Shown: piece after piece, positions 52,982 to 63,429 of the stretch | How the letters are laid out: each line of letters starts with the position of its first letter | Numbering within the stretch: position 1 is the first letter of the stretch | Assembly: GCA_964036315.1 (NCBI GenBank) | Contig: OZ038485.1 | Location: 102,866,542-102,930,541, forward strand | Source of the DNA: Acanthosepion esculentum | Lineage: Eukaryota; Mollusca; Cephalopoda; Sepiida; Sepiidae | Direction: 5' to 3' | DNA: 64,000 nucleotides | The notes under the pieces: model-generated | Database searches by the model: none | What the model was told of the DNA's origin: nothing | The model's input: the letters and a program-made list of their open reading frames with translations, nothing else | Position numbers and translations under genes: made by a program

Positions 52982-53500
52982 TTAATTAATCAAAAGCTTT
53001 GAGTGCTTTTTCTCAAGTGAGAATTTCTTATTTTTTACTAAAGGTTGGATTTTATAAGAAATATTATGTACCCATTTCGCATAATACACAAACATGCCCA
53101 GTGCCCTTTTTACTGATTTTGAATTTTCTGGAGGTGGTAGTCCTTTTAAGGGGCAAAGTCTTTCTGGGTCAGACATAATGATTCCACTGCCGACATGGTA
53201 TCCTAAAACATTGATGGAAAGTACCGAAGTACCTATTTTGGTTGTGTCCCGTCTGTGGGCATCCTGCAATACTAATGTCATCAATGTAAGGGAAAGCACC
53301 GCATAGATTTTCTTTATTTATTATTTTGTCTATAGCTCTCTGGAATGAAGCAGCCCCATTTTTGACCCCAAAGGGAATTCTGCAGAACTGGAATAAACGA
53401 CCATTCACCTCAAAAGCAGTGTATTTTCTATCCGATACTTTTAGCAGCACCTGGTGGTAGGCACTTTTAAGGTCGAATGTAGAAAAAAAACACTGTACCT
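52982..53500 (-). pseudogene. Gypsy reverse transcriptase remnant
   Basis: The upstream part (53450-53169) has 'RKYTAFEVNGRLFQFCRIPF', 'GVKNGAASFQRAID' and the catalytic box 'AFPYIDDISIAG'. The connection part lies in another frame (53299-52982) with 'FLGYHV'-like 'VLGYHVGSGI' and 'LGMFVYYAKWV'. The preceding 'DLK.AYHQV' box is split around 53460-53480. A frameshift near 53240 breaks it. Confidence 0.85.
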
Positions 53501-53756
53501 AGCAAGGTCATTGATCATTTTATCAGTTCTTGGTAGAGGATAAGTGTTTAGTTATGTACACAGATTTATCGTTTGCGAGTAATCTATGCACATTCATTTT
53601 TTATGACGGTAAGTGGGGTCCTTTACCACTACCAGCTGGAATCACCATGGAGAAAGACTTTCTTTGATTATGCCTTCAGAAAGCAGGTTCCGAAATTCTT
53701 TATTGATGAAGGACTGATCCTCTTTGTTAAAGTGTCTCAACTTGATGGTAATGGGT

Positions 53757-53969
53757 TTACAGCTTGGTGATAAATTGGGAAATAGTGAAGGGTTTTCTAC
53801 CTCTGCCGCATTTAATGCTCAAACCTGATGACTGCTGTCCACAGTTCATTCGGGCAAGGGGCCCACCATATTTGAACGTCGTTTTCTGATGCTGACACAG
53901 AAAATCCTGACTAAGTATCACATTAGGACATATATCTTTCAAAACACCTAGATACATACAACTAACCAT
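53757..53969 (-). pseudogene. Gypsy protease C-terminal remnant
   Basis: 'VILSQDFLCQHQ' corresponds to the 'VILG.DFL..H' block at the protease C-terminus. The active-site portion ('LLDSCSTDSYISE', about 55890-55960) lies beyond the AT-rich insertion. The Gly normally following Asp-Ser/Thr is Cys. Confidence 0.7.
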
Positions 53970-54009
53970 TAAAGCAAAGGGTTAGATTTACAACTACATA
54001 GACCCTTAA

Positions 54010-55790
54010 GTATGGACCTCCACTTGGTCACATAAAAAACAGCATAGCATGATGAAGAAAGGCCACTAACTCAATAAAAACAAAGTTTTGTCATTAAAAT
54101 GTTTATGTTATTATTAAAAGGAAAGACCAAATTATTTTTTTAATATTTTTTGAAATTTTTTACTCCTTTGTAGCATGTTCAAAATTTTGGTTAAAAATCT
54201 TGTTTTTTTAACATCAGTGGCAAACCAAAGATAAAGGTTAGTTTTATTTTTTTTATTTTTCTGGTGAAAAACACATTGGTTTGGAAATTCTTTCAAAAAT
54301 CAGATAATTGTGGGATTTTAATGAAACTTTCAGGACATATTCAGAAATGAAAGAGATATTTTTATTTATTTTTATTTTTTTTTGAGAAAAACTTGGTATT
54401 TTTTTACCTACTTAATTTCATAAAATTTCGAGAAATTAAATATTTAAGGACGGGGAGTTTTTTTTATTAGTTATAAGGAAGACTCCTTGGAGATAATAAA
54501 TCACCATTTTTTCTTGTAAAACATTTAACCCATTCACCAAAAATCTGCTCTGAATTGTAAAATAATAAATGCAATAAAACTATGACATTCTTTAATTAGA
54601 AAAGCTTTTAATTGCTTTGATAAATAAGATTTATTAAGGACACTATTGTCTTAAGAAGAAAATTTTTTTGATGAATAATTAACTGTTTTCATTTTTTTTA
54701 AATTTTAATTAAATAATTTATAATATTAAAAAATCATTTAAAATTTTGCATTGCTTGAAGCCAGTGGTTTGTTGATATTGTTAAGTAAAAAGTACATTTA
54801 TGAATCAAAAATTGAAAAGCTCATAACAGTTGTCTGTAACCCAATATTTTAAAAATAATTTTTAAAAAAATTTTAGTGTTTAAGCATTCCTAGTTTCTAC
54901 CTATGAGAACCTATACACAACATAATCCGTAAAAAATATTGTTACAGGTATTTGGTTAAAATAATAAAAATTTAAACAATTATGTAAGTAATAATAAAAT
55001 TTAAATTACTATAAAAATTTAATAATAAAATAACCATCATGATAACAACTAATAATAAATGAAATACCGGAACATTTCATAAATTATTGATTTTTTACCT
55101 CTACCATGGTATATTATATCAGTTATTAAATTTTAAAATTAATCTAAGAAAATTTTATATTATTTTAAATTTTATTATTTTATCATAAAGTACCCTCAAA
55201 CGTAAATAAAAATCACTAAAATATTAGATAATTGCTGAAAATATCATGTTAATTTGTAAAAATTACTAGGTAGTTAAAAATCAAAAAAATGCGTTCACTT
55301 AGATTTCATAAATTTATGTCAATTCTGATCATCCATACTAGCTGTTATCACCTCATAACTTATCAGTTACATCAATAGCGTCAATAAAGACATGATCAAA
55401 AGATGACCCATTGTTAAGAAATGCTTGTATACTATATTTTTATGCTATAAGTAATATTTGTTTCAAATCAGATTAATTTAACTTTACATTTACTAATTTT
55501 ACTCAAATAGCATGTCACAAATATATTATTTAATTTTTGAAGATTTGTAAAATCAAAAATTTTTTTTTGTTTACAAATTTCTTAAAATTAAGAAAATCAT
55601 TGCTTTTAAGAAAATTTTCTTAAATCAGCTGAAAAGTTGAGATTCCAATCTATATAATTTTTATTTAAAATACACCTGAATATTTTACTTACTGAAAATA
55701 GTAAATTTAATCATTTAGCTTTCAATTAAAGCTAAAATGAAATCTTTAAGAATGCCTTTTCATTTTTTAAAAATTAATTTTAAACCTTAG
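54010..55790. other. AT-rich insertion within the Gypsy element
   Basis: About 1.8 kb of very AT-rich DNA separate the protease active site from its C-terminal motif, and no Gypsy coding sequence is recognisable in it. No terminal repeats or target duplication could be defined at the approximate borders, and no frame is convincing. Confidence 0.65.
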
Positions 55791-55879
55791 GTATCGAAAA
55801 GTCAGTAGAAGTCCCTACCCTTGAGTTAGTGTTTAAAGTTTTCTGGGCCATGTTGATACCATTACTGGACAGGTGGAAT

Positions 55880-56140
55880 TCCAAGTTTAGTTTTCACACG
55901 ACTCTTTCACTGATATAACTATCAGTGCTACAGGAATCGAGTAGAGCACTTAGTTTTTTTTATTAACCATTACATGTGTTGCAGTGGGATAGACCTCCCA
56001 TGGTACGTTAGCAAGTGTGACGAAAATTTGGACCAACATGCACGAGTGTAATGTCCTTCCTTTGAGCATTTTTTACAAGTAGCTCTACAAGCAGGACAGA
56101 CAAATCCACAAAATAGCATTTACATTTGGCTTGATAAGTC
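55880..56140 (-). pseudogene. Gypsy nucleocapsid zinc knuckle and protease start
   Basis: In a minus-strand frame different from gag, about 56040-56110 reads 'CKKCSKEGHYTRAC', a C-x2-C-x4-H-x4-C zinc knuckle, directly after 'CPACRAT'. The protease active-site motif follows at about 55890-55960. A frameshift separates this block from gag. Confidence 0.78.
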
Positions 56141-56170
56141 ATGGCTACTGCTGGTTCGACTGGAAATTCA

Positions 56171-56692
56171 TCACATACCTTTGGTGGGGTCAGGGTCAAA
56201 TATCACTGCCATTTGTGCTTCTGGGGTAGTATATAAGTCACTATTTCTTTGTGCTAAGTCCAGTGCGGACACTTGAGTGTAAGCTGTTTGTAGATCTAGG
56301 GTTTTATTTTCTAAGAAATGCTGCCGTATGGAATGCAAACGTAAGCCTGAAATGAAGGCGTCTCTCATAGCTGCATTCCCACATTCCTCGGCAGTATTGC
56401 AATTTCTTTTCAGCTTTTCTAGTTCTCTGAAAAATTCGTCCAGAGACTCTCCCAGCTTCTGTTGTCTTGTGGCCAACAGGTGCCTTGCAAACACCTCGTT
56501 GGGCATTTTAATAAATAAAGTGTCCAATTTTCTTATAACCACATTGAAGACTGCACATCCTTTGATATACTCAAAAATACTGGGACTTATACAACTCAAC
56601 AGAGCCTGGTATTTGGTATTCTTTATATATATATATAGTTTAGTAGGATAGTTCGTCAATGGCGGTAGTCTCTGGCAGCTGTTGGTGAACAA
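56171..56692 (-). pseudogene. Gypsy gag (capsid) remnant
   Basis: A 173-codon open frame on the minus strand contains 'HLLATRQQKLGESLDEFFRE', 'LEKLKRNCN' and 'AFISGLRLHSIRQHFLENKT', the conserved capsid C-terminal region of Gypsy gag ('R.Q...ES...F...L..L...C' then 'D.F..GL'). The start lies just inside the right-hand LTR as expected. Confidence 0.82.
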
Positions 56693-56767
56693 GGTTCAAC
56701 ATCCAAGCATTTTGGCTTCCATACTGTTTCCATGCTAGATTTTATCTATGCATTTAGTTGAATAAAT

Positions 56768-56933
56768 TGTAGTAATTGTAAGAGTAAACAGAGCTGAGGA
56801 CAACAGTAAAAGTGCTAAGCTTTATTCAACTCAATGAATCTCAGCGACAAGAGGAAAATAAGAATTACAAGTTAAATAGCCAACTGGGGCAAGTTCATTG
56901 CTTATACATAGTAAACATAGGATGCTACTATCA
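56768..56933 (-). repeat. 5' LTR of the Gypsy element
   Basis: On the minus strand it starts TGATAGTAG and ends ATTACTACA, with AATAAA in 'gttgaataaagcttagc'. The sequence after it toward gag would hold the primer-binding site. I could not match it to a specific tRNA. Confidence 0.88.
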
Positions 56934-56936
56934 CAG

Positions 56937-57625
56937 TACATGGTTAAGAGTAGACAGAGTTTGCAAGCCTCTGGAAGCCCCTTACATTGGTCCCTTCCAA
57001 GTGCTATGGAGAACTGACAAATATTTTGAAATTAAAATGAACAATGAGATACAGTCAACAGTATCAATATATATGTATGTATGTTGCGGCATTCACCCTG
57101 GATCGGTTAAGCCGGCTCCTTCCAAGGAATTCACCGCATCCGGAACGAAGGCCGACCAAGCACGGCGATCCGTCGCCAATGCTGAAACGAGCGACAGCCA
57201 TTCCCGACGAATTCTTGAAACAGAGTAACAAGGGAGTTTGAACTTCACACGCGGTCCCCACACCTCGCGTGCTATCCCAGTGGAGGGAGGAATATGCTCT
57301 TACTTGCCGCAGAATTTCCACAGACGCAGAGGACGCCGGATGGTTTTGAATTCAGAGTTGACCTTCTCCTAGACCAGTTGCCATCCAAGGCTATAGAACC
57401 CAGTCTGTCCTGCTATTTACCCATAGTTGGAGGGAGAAGAAGAGGATTCACACCTTTCCCAAGGGTGTTAGCATGTAAGTGAATGTAACGGATTCGACTG
57501 GAATTCGAACTCGGCTCTACGATTCCTCAGTCCGAGCCGTTATCCATTACTCCACTGTGCCTCCTATGAACAGTATCAATAGATAGACTAAAACCACACA
57601 TTGAACCTAAAAGGGATAAGTTATA
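56937..57625 (+). pseudogene. Second Gypsy fragment: integrase C-terminus, split by a SINE
   Basis: The plus strand encodes 'LRVDRVCKPLEAPYIGPFQV' and 'LWRTDKYFEIKMNNE', then 'TVSI'. After the SINE at 57070-57568 it resumes with 'DRLKPHIEPKRDKL'. This is the end of a Gypsy pol polyprotein. Its strand is opposite to the 51318-56933 element, so it belongs to a different copy. Confidence 0.82.
57070..57568 (-). mobile_element. Full-length tRNA-derived SINE, 499 bp, with 13-bp TSD
   Basis: The insert is bounded by 'aacagtatcaata' at 57057-57069 and 57569-57581. On the minus strand the head carries 'gtggagtaatggataacggc' (A box) and 'agagccgagttcgaattcc' (B box), followed by the body shared with 9530, 13113, 27150 and 49680. 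A GC-rich 3' part ends in an (atac)n tail. It is the best-preserved SINE here and probably the youngest. Confidence 0.9.
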
Positions 57626-57756
57626 ACAGAAAAGCAACCTCATAATGATGATATAATAATGGATACAAAAAATGTAGATAGAAATAATAAGTCTAGTTAT
57701 ACAAAAGCAGGTAGGAAAGTTTCTTGGAAAAGAGACAAACAATATCACTATTATTA

Positions 57757-58225
57757 GACTCACCACTAGGTGGGGAGGTTTGTAGCGAGAGACAAAATAT
57801 TATCTCCCCTTGATCAAAACAAAAATAGCAGTAAATATTAATTATAAACAGACATATGACCTAATGAGATCTGTAGAACACATCGTTTGGTGGAAAAGCC
57901 AATCTTTCTCTTTTTTCTCCTTGAAGTTATAGAAAAAGGATGCATTATTTCAGGCTCTTAACAACCAGACAGATACGTACAGAATTTATATTGTTTTTGG
58001 TACTTGTTTTAGACTCCGCTATTAGGTGGGGAGGTTTGTAGTGAGAGACAAAAATTATCTCCCCTTGATCAAAACAAAAATAGCAATAAATATTAATTAT
58101 AAACAGTCACGTGATCTGGCGAGACCTGCACAAGACATCATTAGACAGAAAAGTCAATCTTTCTCTTTTTGCTCCTTGAAATTATAGAAAAAGAAACCAT
58201 TATTTCAGGCTCATAACAACTAGGT
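57757..58225 (+). repeat. Tandem duplication, ~254-bp period
   Basis: Copies at about 57757-57970 and 58011-58225 share 'aggtggggaggtttgtag', 'tatctccccttgatcaaaac', 'aatattaattataaacag' and 'aatctttctcttttt.ctcc'. It may derive from the LTR or 3' end of the adjacent Gypsy fragment. Confidence 0.88.
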
Positions 58226-58374
58226 ACCCAGTCTATTGCAAGTACATATATGCAAACCTTGTAATTTCAAATATATATATATATATAAATATTTTTCTAC
58301 AAAGACTTTTGTGTTTTGTTTGAACTTGTCATGTATTTATGTTGTCATATGTTTCATAAACCTTGGTCTCGCAC

Positions 58375-59045
58375 AACACTTTCAAACTTTTAAACTGATT
58401 TTTCATTATTTAAACTGGCCATCTTTCATTATTTTAAATTTGCTATTTTTTCATTATTTTAAGCTGATATTTCATTATTTAAACTGTCCTTCTTTCATTA
58501 TTTCAAATTAATAAACTGATCGTCTTTTATTATTTCAAATTGACCATCTTCTATTATTTTAAACTAATCTTTCATTATTTAAATGAACTTTCTTTATTTT
58601 AAATTGGGTTTCTTTCATTATTTTAAACTAATCTTTCTTTATTTAAATTGACCGGTTTCCATTATTAGAAATTGAGTGTCTTCCATTATTTTAAATTGGC
58701 TTTCTATCATAATCTTACATTGATCTTCTTTCATTATTTGAAACTGTCTTTCATTATTTTAAATTGGCTTCTTTTTTTTTTTTAAACTGATCTTTCATTA
58801 TTTAAACTAATGTTCTTCCAATATTTTAAACTGATCATCTTTTATTATTTTAAACTAATCTTTCATTATTTTAAATTGGCTTTCTTTCATTATTTTAAAC
58901 TGCTCTTTCATTATTCAAAGTGACTTTTCATTATTTGAAATTGACCTTCATCCATTATTTGAAACTGACCATCATTCACTATTTTAAACTGACCTTCTTC
59001 CATTATTTTAAACTGATCTTTCATTATTTAAGCTGGCCATCTTTC
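58375..59045 (+). repeat. Degenerate satellite array, same unit as 50738
   Basis: About twenty-five variants of 'tttcattattttaaactgac' and 'aaattggctttctttcatta' occur in the same orientation as the array at 50738-51245. Confidence 0.9.
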
Positions 59046-59404
59046 TTTGTTTATGTTGGAATATTTGAAATGTAGAATTATTATTATTATTATATGCTTT
59101 GCTATTCTTCAGATGTCTGTTATCATACTTATTAAGGCAAGAGACACATGGCCTAGTAGATTAAACATATCAGCTTCTCTGGTAGTTGTAAGTTCAATCC
59201 TAAGGTTTAATAGTGTTGAAAAGTAATATACTTTGGTTCAGTGGACAAAATGAATAAACAACACAAAGGTGAATAAGACTGGTGAGTCTTAACTAACCTA
59301 TCTCCCCTATGTACGAAATGTAATATGAGAACAATCTACTGTGGATTGAATAAAGTGATTGGTTTGAAATTCCAAGAAGTTTACTGTGTATGATGACAGA
59401 TACC

Positions 59405-59485
59405 TGAAGAGGGCTGGAGAGTGCAATGGCCAAAATATTGTGAGTATAACAACCAAGATGAGCATAATGGTTCGAATAGCAAGGC
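59405..59485. repeat. End fragment of the foldback family
   Basis: 'gctggagagtgcaatggcca', 'aaaatattgtgagtataac' and 'aagatgag' match the arm of 25948-26362. A lone mariner-type terminus ('gaatgctgaaaagttctcag') follows at 59518. Confidence 0.65.
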
Positions 59486-59609
59486 AGGTTCAGACACAGA
59501 CATGTTCAGTGTGTATAAAGGAATGCTGAAAAGTTCTCAGAACAAGAAGCCCTTCTGAAAGCAGATCTGATCACTGATCATTTGGTTGGAATTTGGAAAG
59601 TGATCAGTT

Positions 59610-60680
59610 GATTGATTCGTCTTCTATGGCTTGTCAACCTTTTGCAGGTTATTTAAAGCCAGAAAATAATTTTAGATTGTAAGAAGTATTTTTATTGAGA
59701 TAATAATGATTTAGTGATACAAGTCTTACTAATTAACCCATAGTTGGGAGGGGGAAGAGGTTAATTTATACCTAATCAGAATTTGATAAACAAGCATGAA
59801 TTGAGTCGATATTAAGTGGGGGATCAATTCTATATGACAATAATATATAAAATGATCTCTGACTTTGTGACCAATTTAGTCTATACATTTATACATAATG
59901 GAAATAAATGTAAAAGACATCACTATATAGCTAATCAATATTTCATTTATTGATTTATTTGATTTCCATGGCCTATCAATCCTTTGCATGTTATTTAAAG
60001 CCAGAATATATTTTTAGATTGTAAGAATTTTTTTTGAGATAATAATGGTTTGGTGATACATGTCTTACTAATTAACCCATAGCTATTGAACATCTTGCAG
60101 ATGCCATTAAGTAGCAGTGGCAACATGTAGGCAGACATTATTCTGCTGAAAAACACATTATCTTCCAGTTGCAGGAATAGCAACCAAACAAGTTAAACAA
60201 TGTTCATGGTACTGTGGTTCAGCATTCCTTGTACAAGTACCAAAGGTAAGCAAGTTTGATTCATTTTCTACAGCTTATCAACCCTTTGCAAGTTATTTAA
60301 AGCCAGAAAATATTTTTAAATTGAAAGATCTCTTCTTTTTTTTTTTTTGAGATGATAATAATAGTTTTAGTTATACAAGTCTTAGTAATTAGCCTATAGC
60401 TGGAAGCAGAAGAGGTGGATTCATACCTAATCAGTATTTGATAAACAAGCAAGAAATTATGGTGTGGATATTAAGTGGGGTTACAATTCTATATGATAAT
60501 AAATAGATAAAATGATCCCTGAATTTGTGGCCAATTTAGTCTATACATTTATACATAATGGAAATAAATGTAAAAGACATGCCTGTATAGATAATCAGTA
60601 TTCCATTGATTGATTTATTCGCTTTCTATGGCCTATCAATCCTTTGCATCTTATTTAAAGCCATTTTTACAAAAATGTAT
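59610..60680. repeat. Tandem duplication (~650-bp period) containing SINE halves
   Basis: Two copies (about 59610-60090 and 60258-60680) share a minus-strand SINE 3' part ('gttatttaaagccagaa', 'attaacccatag') and an identical intervening stretch ('ctatacatttatacataatg', 'gaaataaatgtaaaagacat', near 59880-59920 and 60540-60580). The copies are moderately diverged. Confidence 0.8.
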
Positions 60681-60744
60681 TGCTGGTATTAAAACCTATT
60701 TTTACATTTTTATAGTGTTTTGGCCCCAGTTTGGGAGTTAACTA

Positions 60745-60890
60745 TTTGCCCATAGCTGGAACCCTAACAGGTGCTACCACCCTGTGAACACCAGCAATTA
60801 AGAGGTGGTTCCACGCTCCCCAAAACCTCCTGATCAGAGGCCTTGCTGTTGGATGTAGTTTATCAACATACCCAGGATGTGCAAGCCTTT
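60745..60890 (-). repeat. Interspersed repeat, inverted copy of 48955-49150
   Basis: The complement reads 'gataaactacatccaacagc', 'aaggcctctgatcaggaggt' and 'ggaaccacctcttaattgct'. Confidence 0.72.
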
Positions 60891-60959
60891 TTCTTATCAC
60901 AATGATTCTGAAAGAGAACATTTTAACACCTTCATTTCCTGGTGTCTTCACATGCGAAA

Positions 60960-61480
60960 TATTCAATTTTATATTGTAACATGAGAATTCTTCTTCTTCT
61001 TCTCTGTGCCATGTCCCTTCAGGACGTTGATGATCATGGTTCTCTACAATTTTCCCTCCTTTGTAGTTCCTAGTAAATTTTATCTTTTTGATTTCTCTCC
61101 TAAACTCTGTTCTTCCATTCATTTACACAAGATCATTAGGTAGGGTTTCCTCTGTTCCTCTTGCCTGCAATATGTCCTTTGAGTGTAAAATTTTTCAAGC
61201 CCTCTTTCCTCATTATATACCCTAGAAATTTCAGCTATCTCTTTCTGATGTTATGTATAAGTGTCTTTGTTTTTCCATCTTCTCTAAAACTTTGTCATTA
61301 CTCAGTCTATGGTATTCTCAGCATCCTTCTGCCAAACCCTATTTCTGCTGCTTCAAGTCTCTTCTTCATCGGTGAGGAAATTGTCCAGTATTCACTTCAA
61401 TATAGGAGGACCGATGTTATTTTTTTGGTTTCTAACGAAATTTTCTGTTTCTTAATACCTTCTGTAAAAAAAGAAAAAGA
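60960..61480 (-). pseudogene. LINE reverse-transcriptase C-terminus and 3' end
   Basis: On the minus strand about 61400-61320 encodes 'YWTISSPMKKRLEAAEIGF', 'GRRMLRI', and further on 'GGKIVENHDHQRPEGTWHRE', a degraded form of the tail of RTE-like LINE polyproteins ('MKKRLEA.E..FLRRM', later 'R.....VL.GHGT'). It ends in a GAA-type simple repeat near 60990. The same family as 7880-8285. Clade assignment is tentative. Confidence 0.75.
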
Positions 61481-61489
61481 TTAAGTTGA

Positions 61490-62390
61490 TTTTTTCTCTG
61501 CAACTAAGAACTCAAATTGTAGTGTGACAAAAACTTTCACTACTCAACCCCCAACCTCTAACAGTAAGTTATTCATTGGCAATATCTTTGTATTATAGTA
61601 AACACGCAATCAGGCTCCAATTTAGCAGTATAGTTATAAAATAAACATTCAATGGTATAATATTGGTCGCGAAGTCAGAGTACATTGTAAGTAAAATCGC
61701 CTCTTTAAAACTTGCATTTGATTTGTTAAAGGGAGACAAATCTTATTTTTTTCGAACAGAATAATATGAAATTTATGCAAGGGAGACAATTTAATACATT
61801 GACTGGCAACCACGTACGTTTGTGTTTGCCAGTTTTTTATTATGACGCCGACTAATATTTGATATTTCTTGATAAATTCTATTGTTGTTTGATTTGTTCT
61901 TTTTGTGATTTATCAACACTTCCATATATATATATTTTCATCTGCGTTTGACATTGTTTCCATTGTTTAAAACTTCAGTTGTAGCTTCAAAACATAAGTT
62001 GGCGTTTGGAGCTAGATTTCGTAATTGACCTCTGGCAGTCAACGTGTTAAATTGAATTTAAAAATGTAATTTCACAACTCACAACATAAACTACATACTT
62101 GTAACCTCAGTTTAAAGCCTCAATTGAAATGGTTAGCAAGCAGTTGTTGAGTTTCTTTCTCCATCATAGCGGCTGGCAGAGGATAGAAAAAATTGTTTAT
62201 AGTTACGTTGTTCTGGAATTGTCATCAATGGTCGACTGAACTTGCTTTGTTTCAATGACTTTTGTTTTGTTAGTTACTTTGGTTTTTTTTTCACTAAGTT
62301 CATAAGTAAAATTTATTTCAACATGGGAAGATCTTTTCCGCTAGCATGTTTAAAAATTATTTTTCTTTTAGAAATATTAAATTACAAAGT
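61490..62390. other. AT-rich, no gene seen
   Basis: No frames, repeats or structured elements could be supported. Confidence 0.5.
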
Positions 62391-62392
62391 AC

Positions 62393-63310
62393 AGTAACCC
62401 CTCAATTTAACGAACTCCAGTATATAACGGATTTCAAAATTAAACATACTTTATTACAGATCATATCATTGGTAATTAATCAAAATTTTGTGAATTACAT
62501 TTAATTTTTCTTTTATAATAGTTACTACTAATATTTCCTTTTATGTCTAAAATAAATTTCATGGGTTTCCATGATTGATTTTAGATAAGATTTTGACTTG
62601 AGTCACCACCAAAAATAAAACTAAAAAGAAACCCGGAACCATATTGTCAAAAAAGTGAGTTTATTCTTTATTATAATTTAATAATTTTATATTCTACAAT
62701 ACTATATATTACATTGAATACAGCAATTTTACATTAAAAAAAGTTTTAATTAGCACTCTGATTTAATGGACTTTTGACATTGGCCAACTCCAGTTGAAAA
62801 GGATTTCACAGTTGAAATAATAGGATATTTATGAATATTTGGTCTTAATAATAAATGGCTTCCTGTTTTATTTCTTTTTTAAATGTGCACTTGAAAATGA
62901 GATGAATTTTTTTTTATACAAATTAATTTTCTTGAAACTTGAAAGAAGTCAAGGCAATTATTTGAATAATTCTAATAAGCAATTTTGGAATTTAATGCAC
63001 TTTATCATATGATCGAGGTTAATTTTTTTCTACTCACTTGATAGAATATTGTAAATTATTTTTCATTTTTACTTTTATAATAATTACCAATATTTTTTAA
63101 AATTATGCCTCAAATAAATTTCAACTGATGAGACCATGGGACCCCATGATTGGTTTTAGGATGTGATTTTGGGCCATGGTAAAAAGACAAAAACAAAAAC
63201 AGGTTTAAGAGCCACTGAACAACATCATCAAAAAGGTGAGTAAACATTATATATTCTTTATTATAATTTGATAATTTTATATTCTGCAATACTGTATAGG
63301 ATGCGATGGA
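62393..63310 (+). repeat. Direct duplication with a Tigger/pogo-like end
   Basis: Unit A (about 62393-62750) and unit B (about 62755-63310) share 'aataaatttca', 'gggtttccatgattg..ttta' style sequence, 'ttctttattataattt.ata' and 'attttatattct.caatact'. Unit A begins 'cagtaacccctcaatttaac', which resembles a pogo/Tigger terminus, and unit B has a diverged version ('ctctgatttaatgga'). No matching inverted end was located. Confidence 0.65.
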
Positions 63311-63429
63311 TAAATTGTCATCTAAATTATGCAAAAATGAAAATAACAGTGACATCTAATTTTAACAGATATATTTACCAAAATTATACAAAAATATCTT
63401 GAAATACTAAAGAGTAAATTTATTCAATA

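Larger units (their letters stand above)
51318..56933 (-). mobile_element. Ty3/Gypsy LTR retrotransposon, minus strand
   Basis: Two 166-bp LTRs (51318-51483 and 56768-56933) flank, on the minus strand from right to left, gag, a zinc knuckle, protease, reverse transcriptase, RNase H and integrase, the Gypsy order. All genes are broken by frameshifts or stops. The LTRs differ at about 12 of 166 positions, so the copy is old. About 1.8 kb of AT-rich DNA (54010-55790) is inserted near the protease. A target-site duplication is not clear. Confidence 0.9.
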
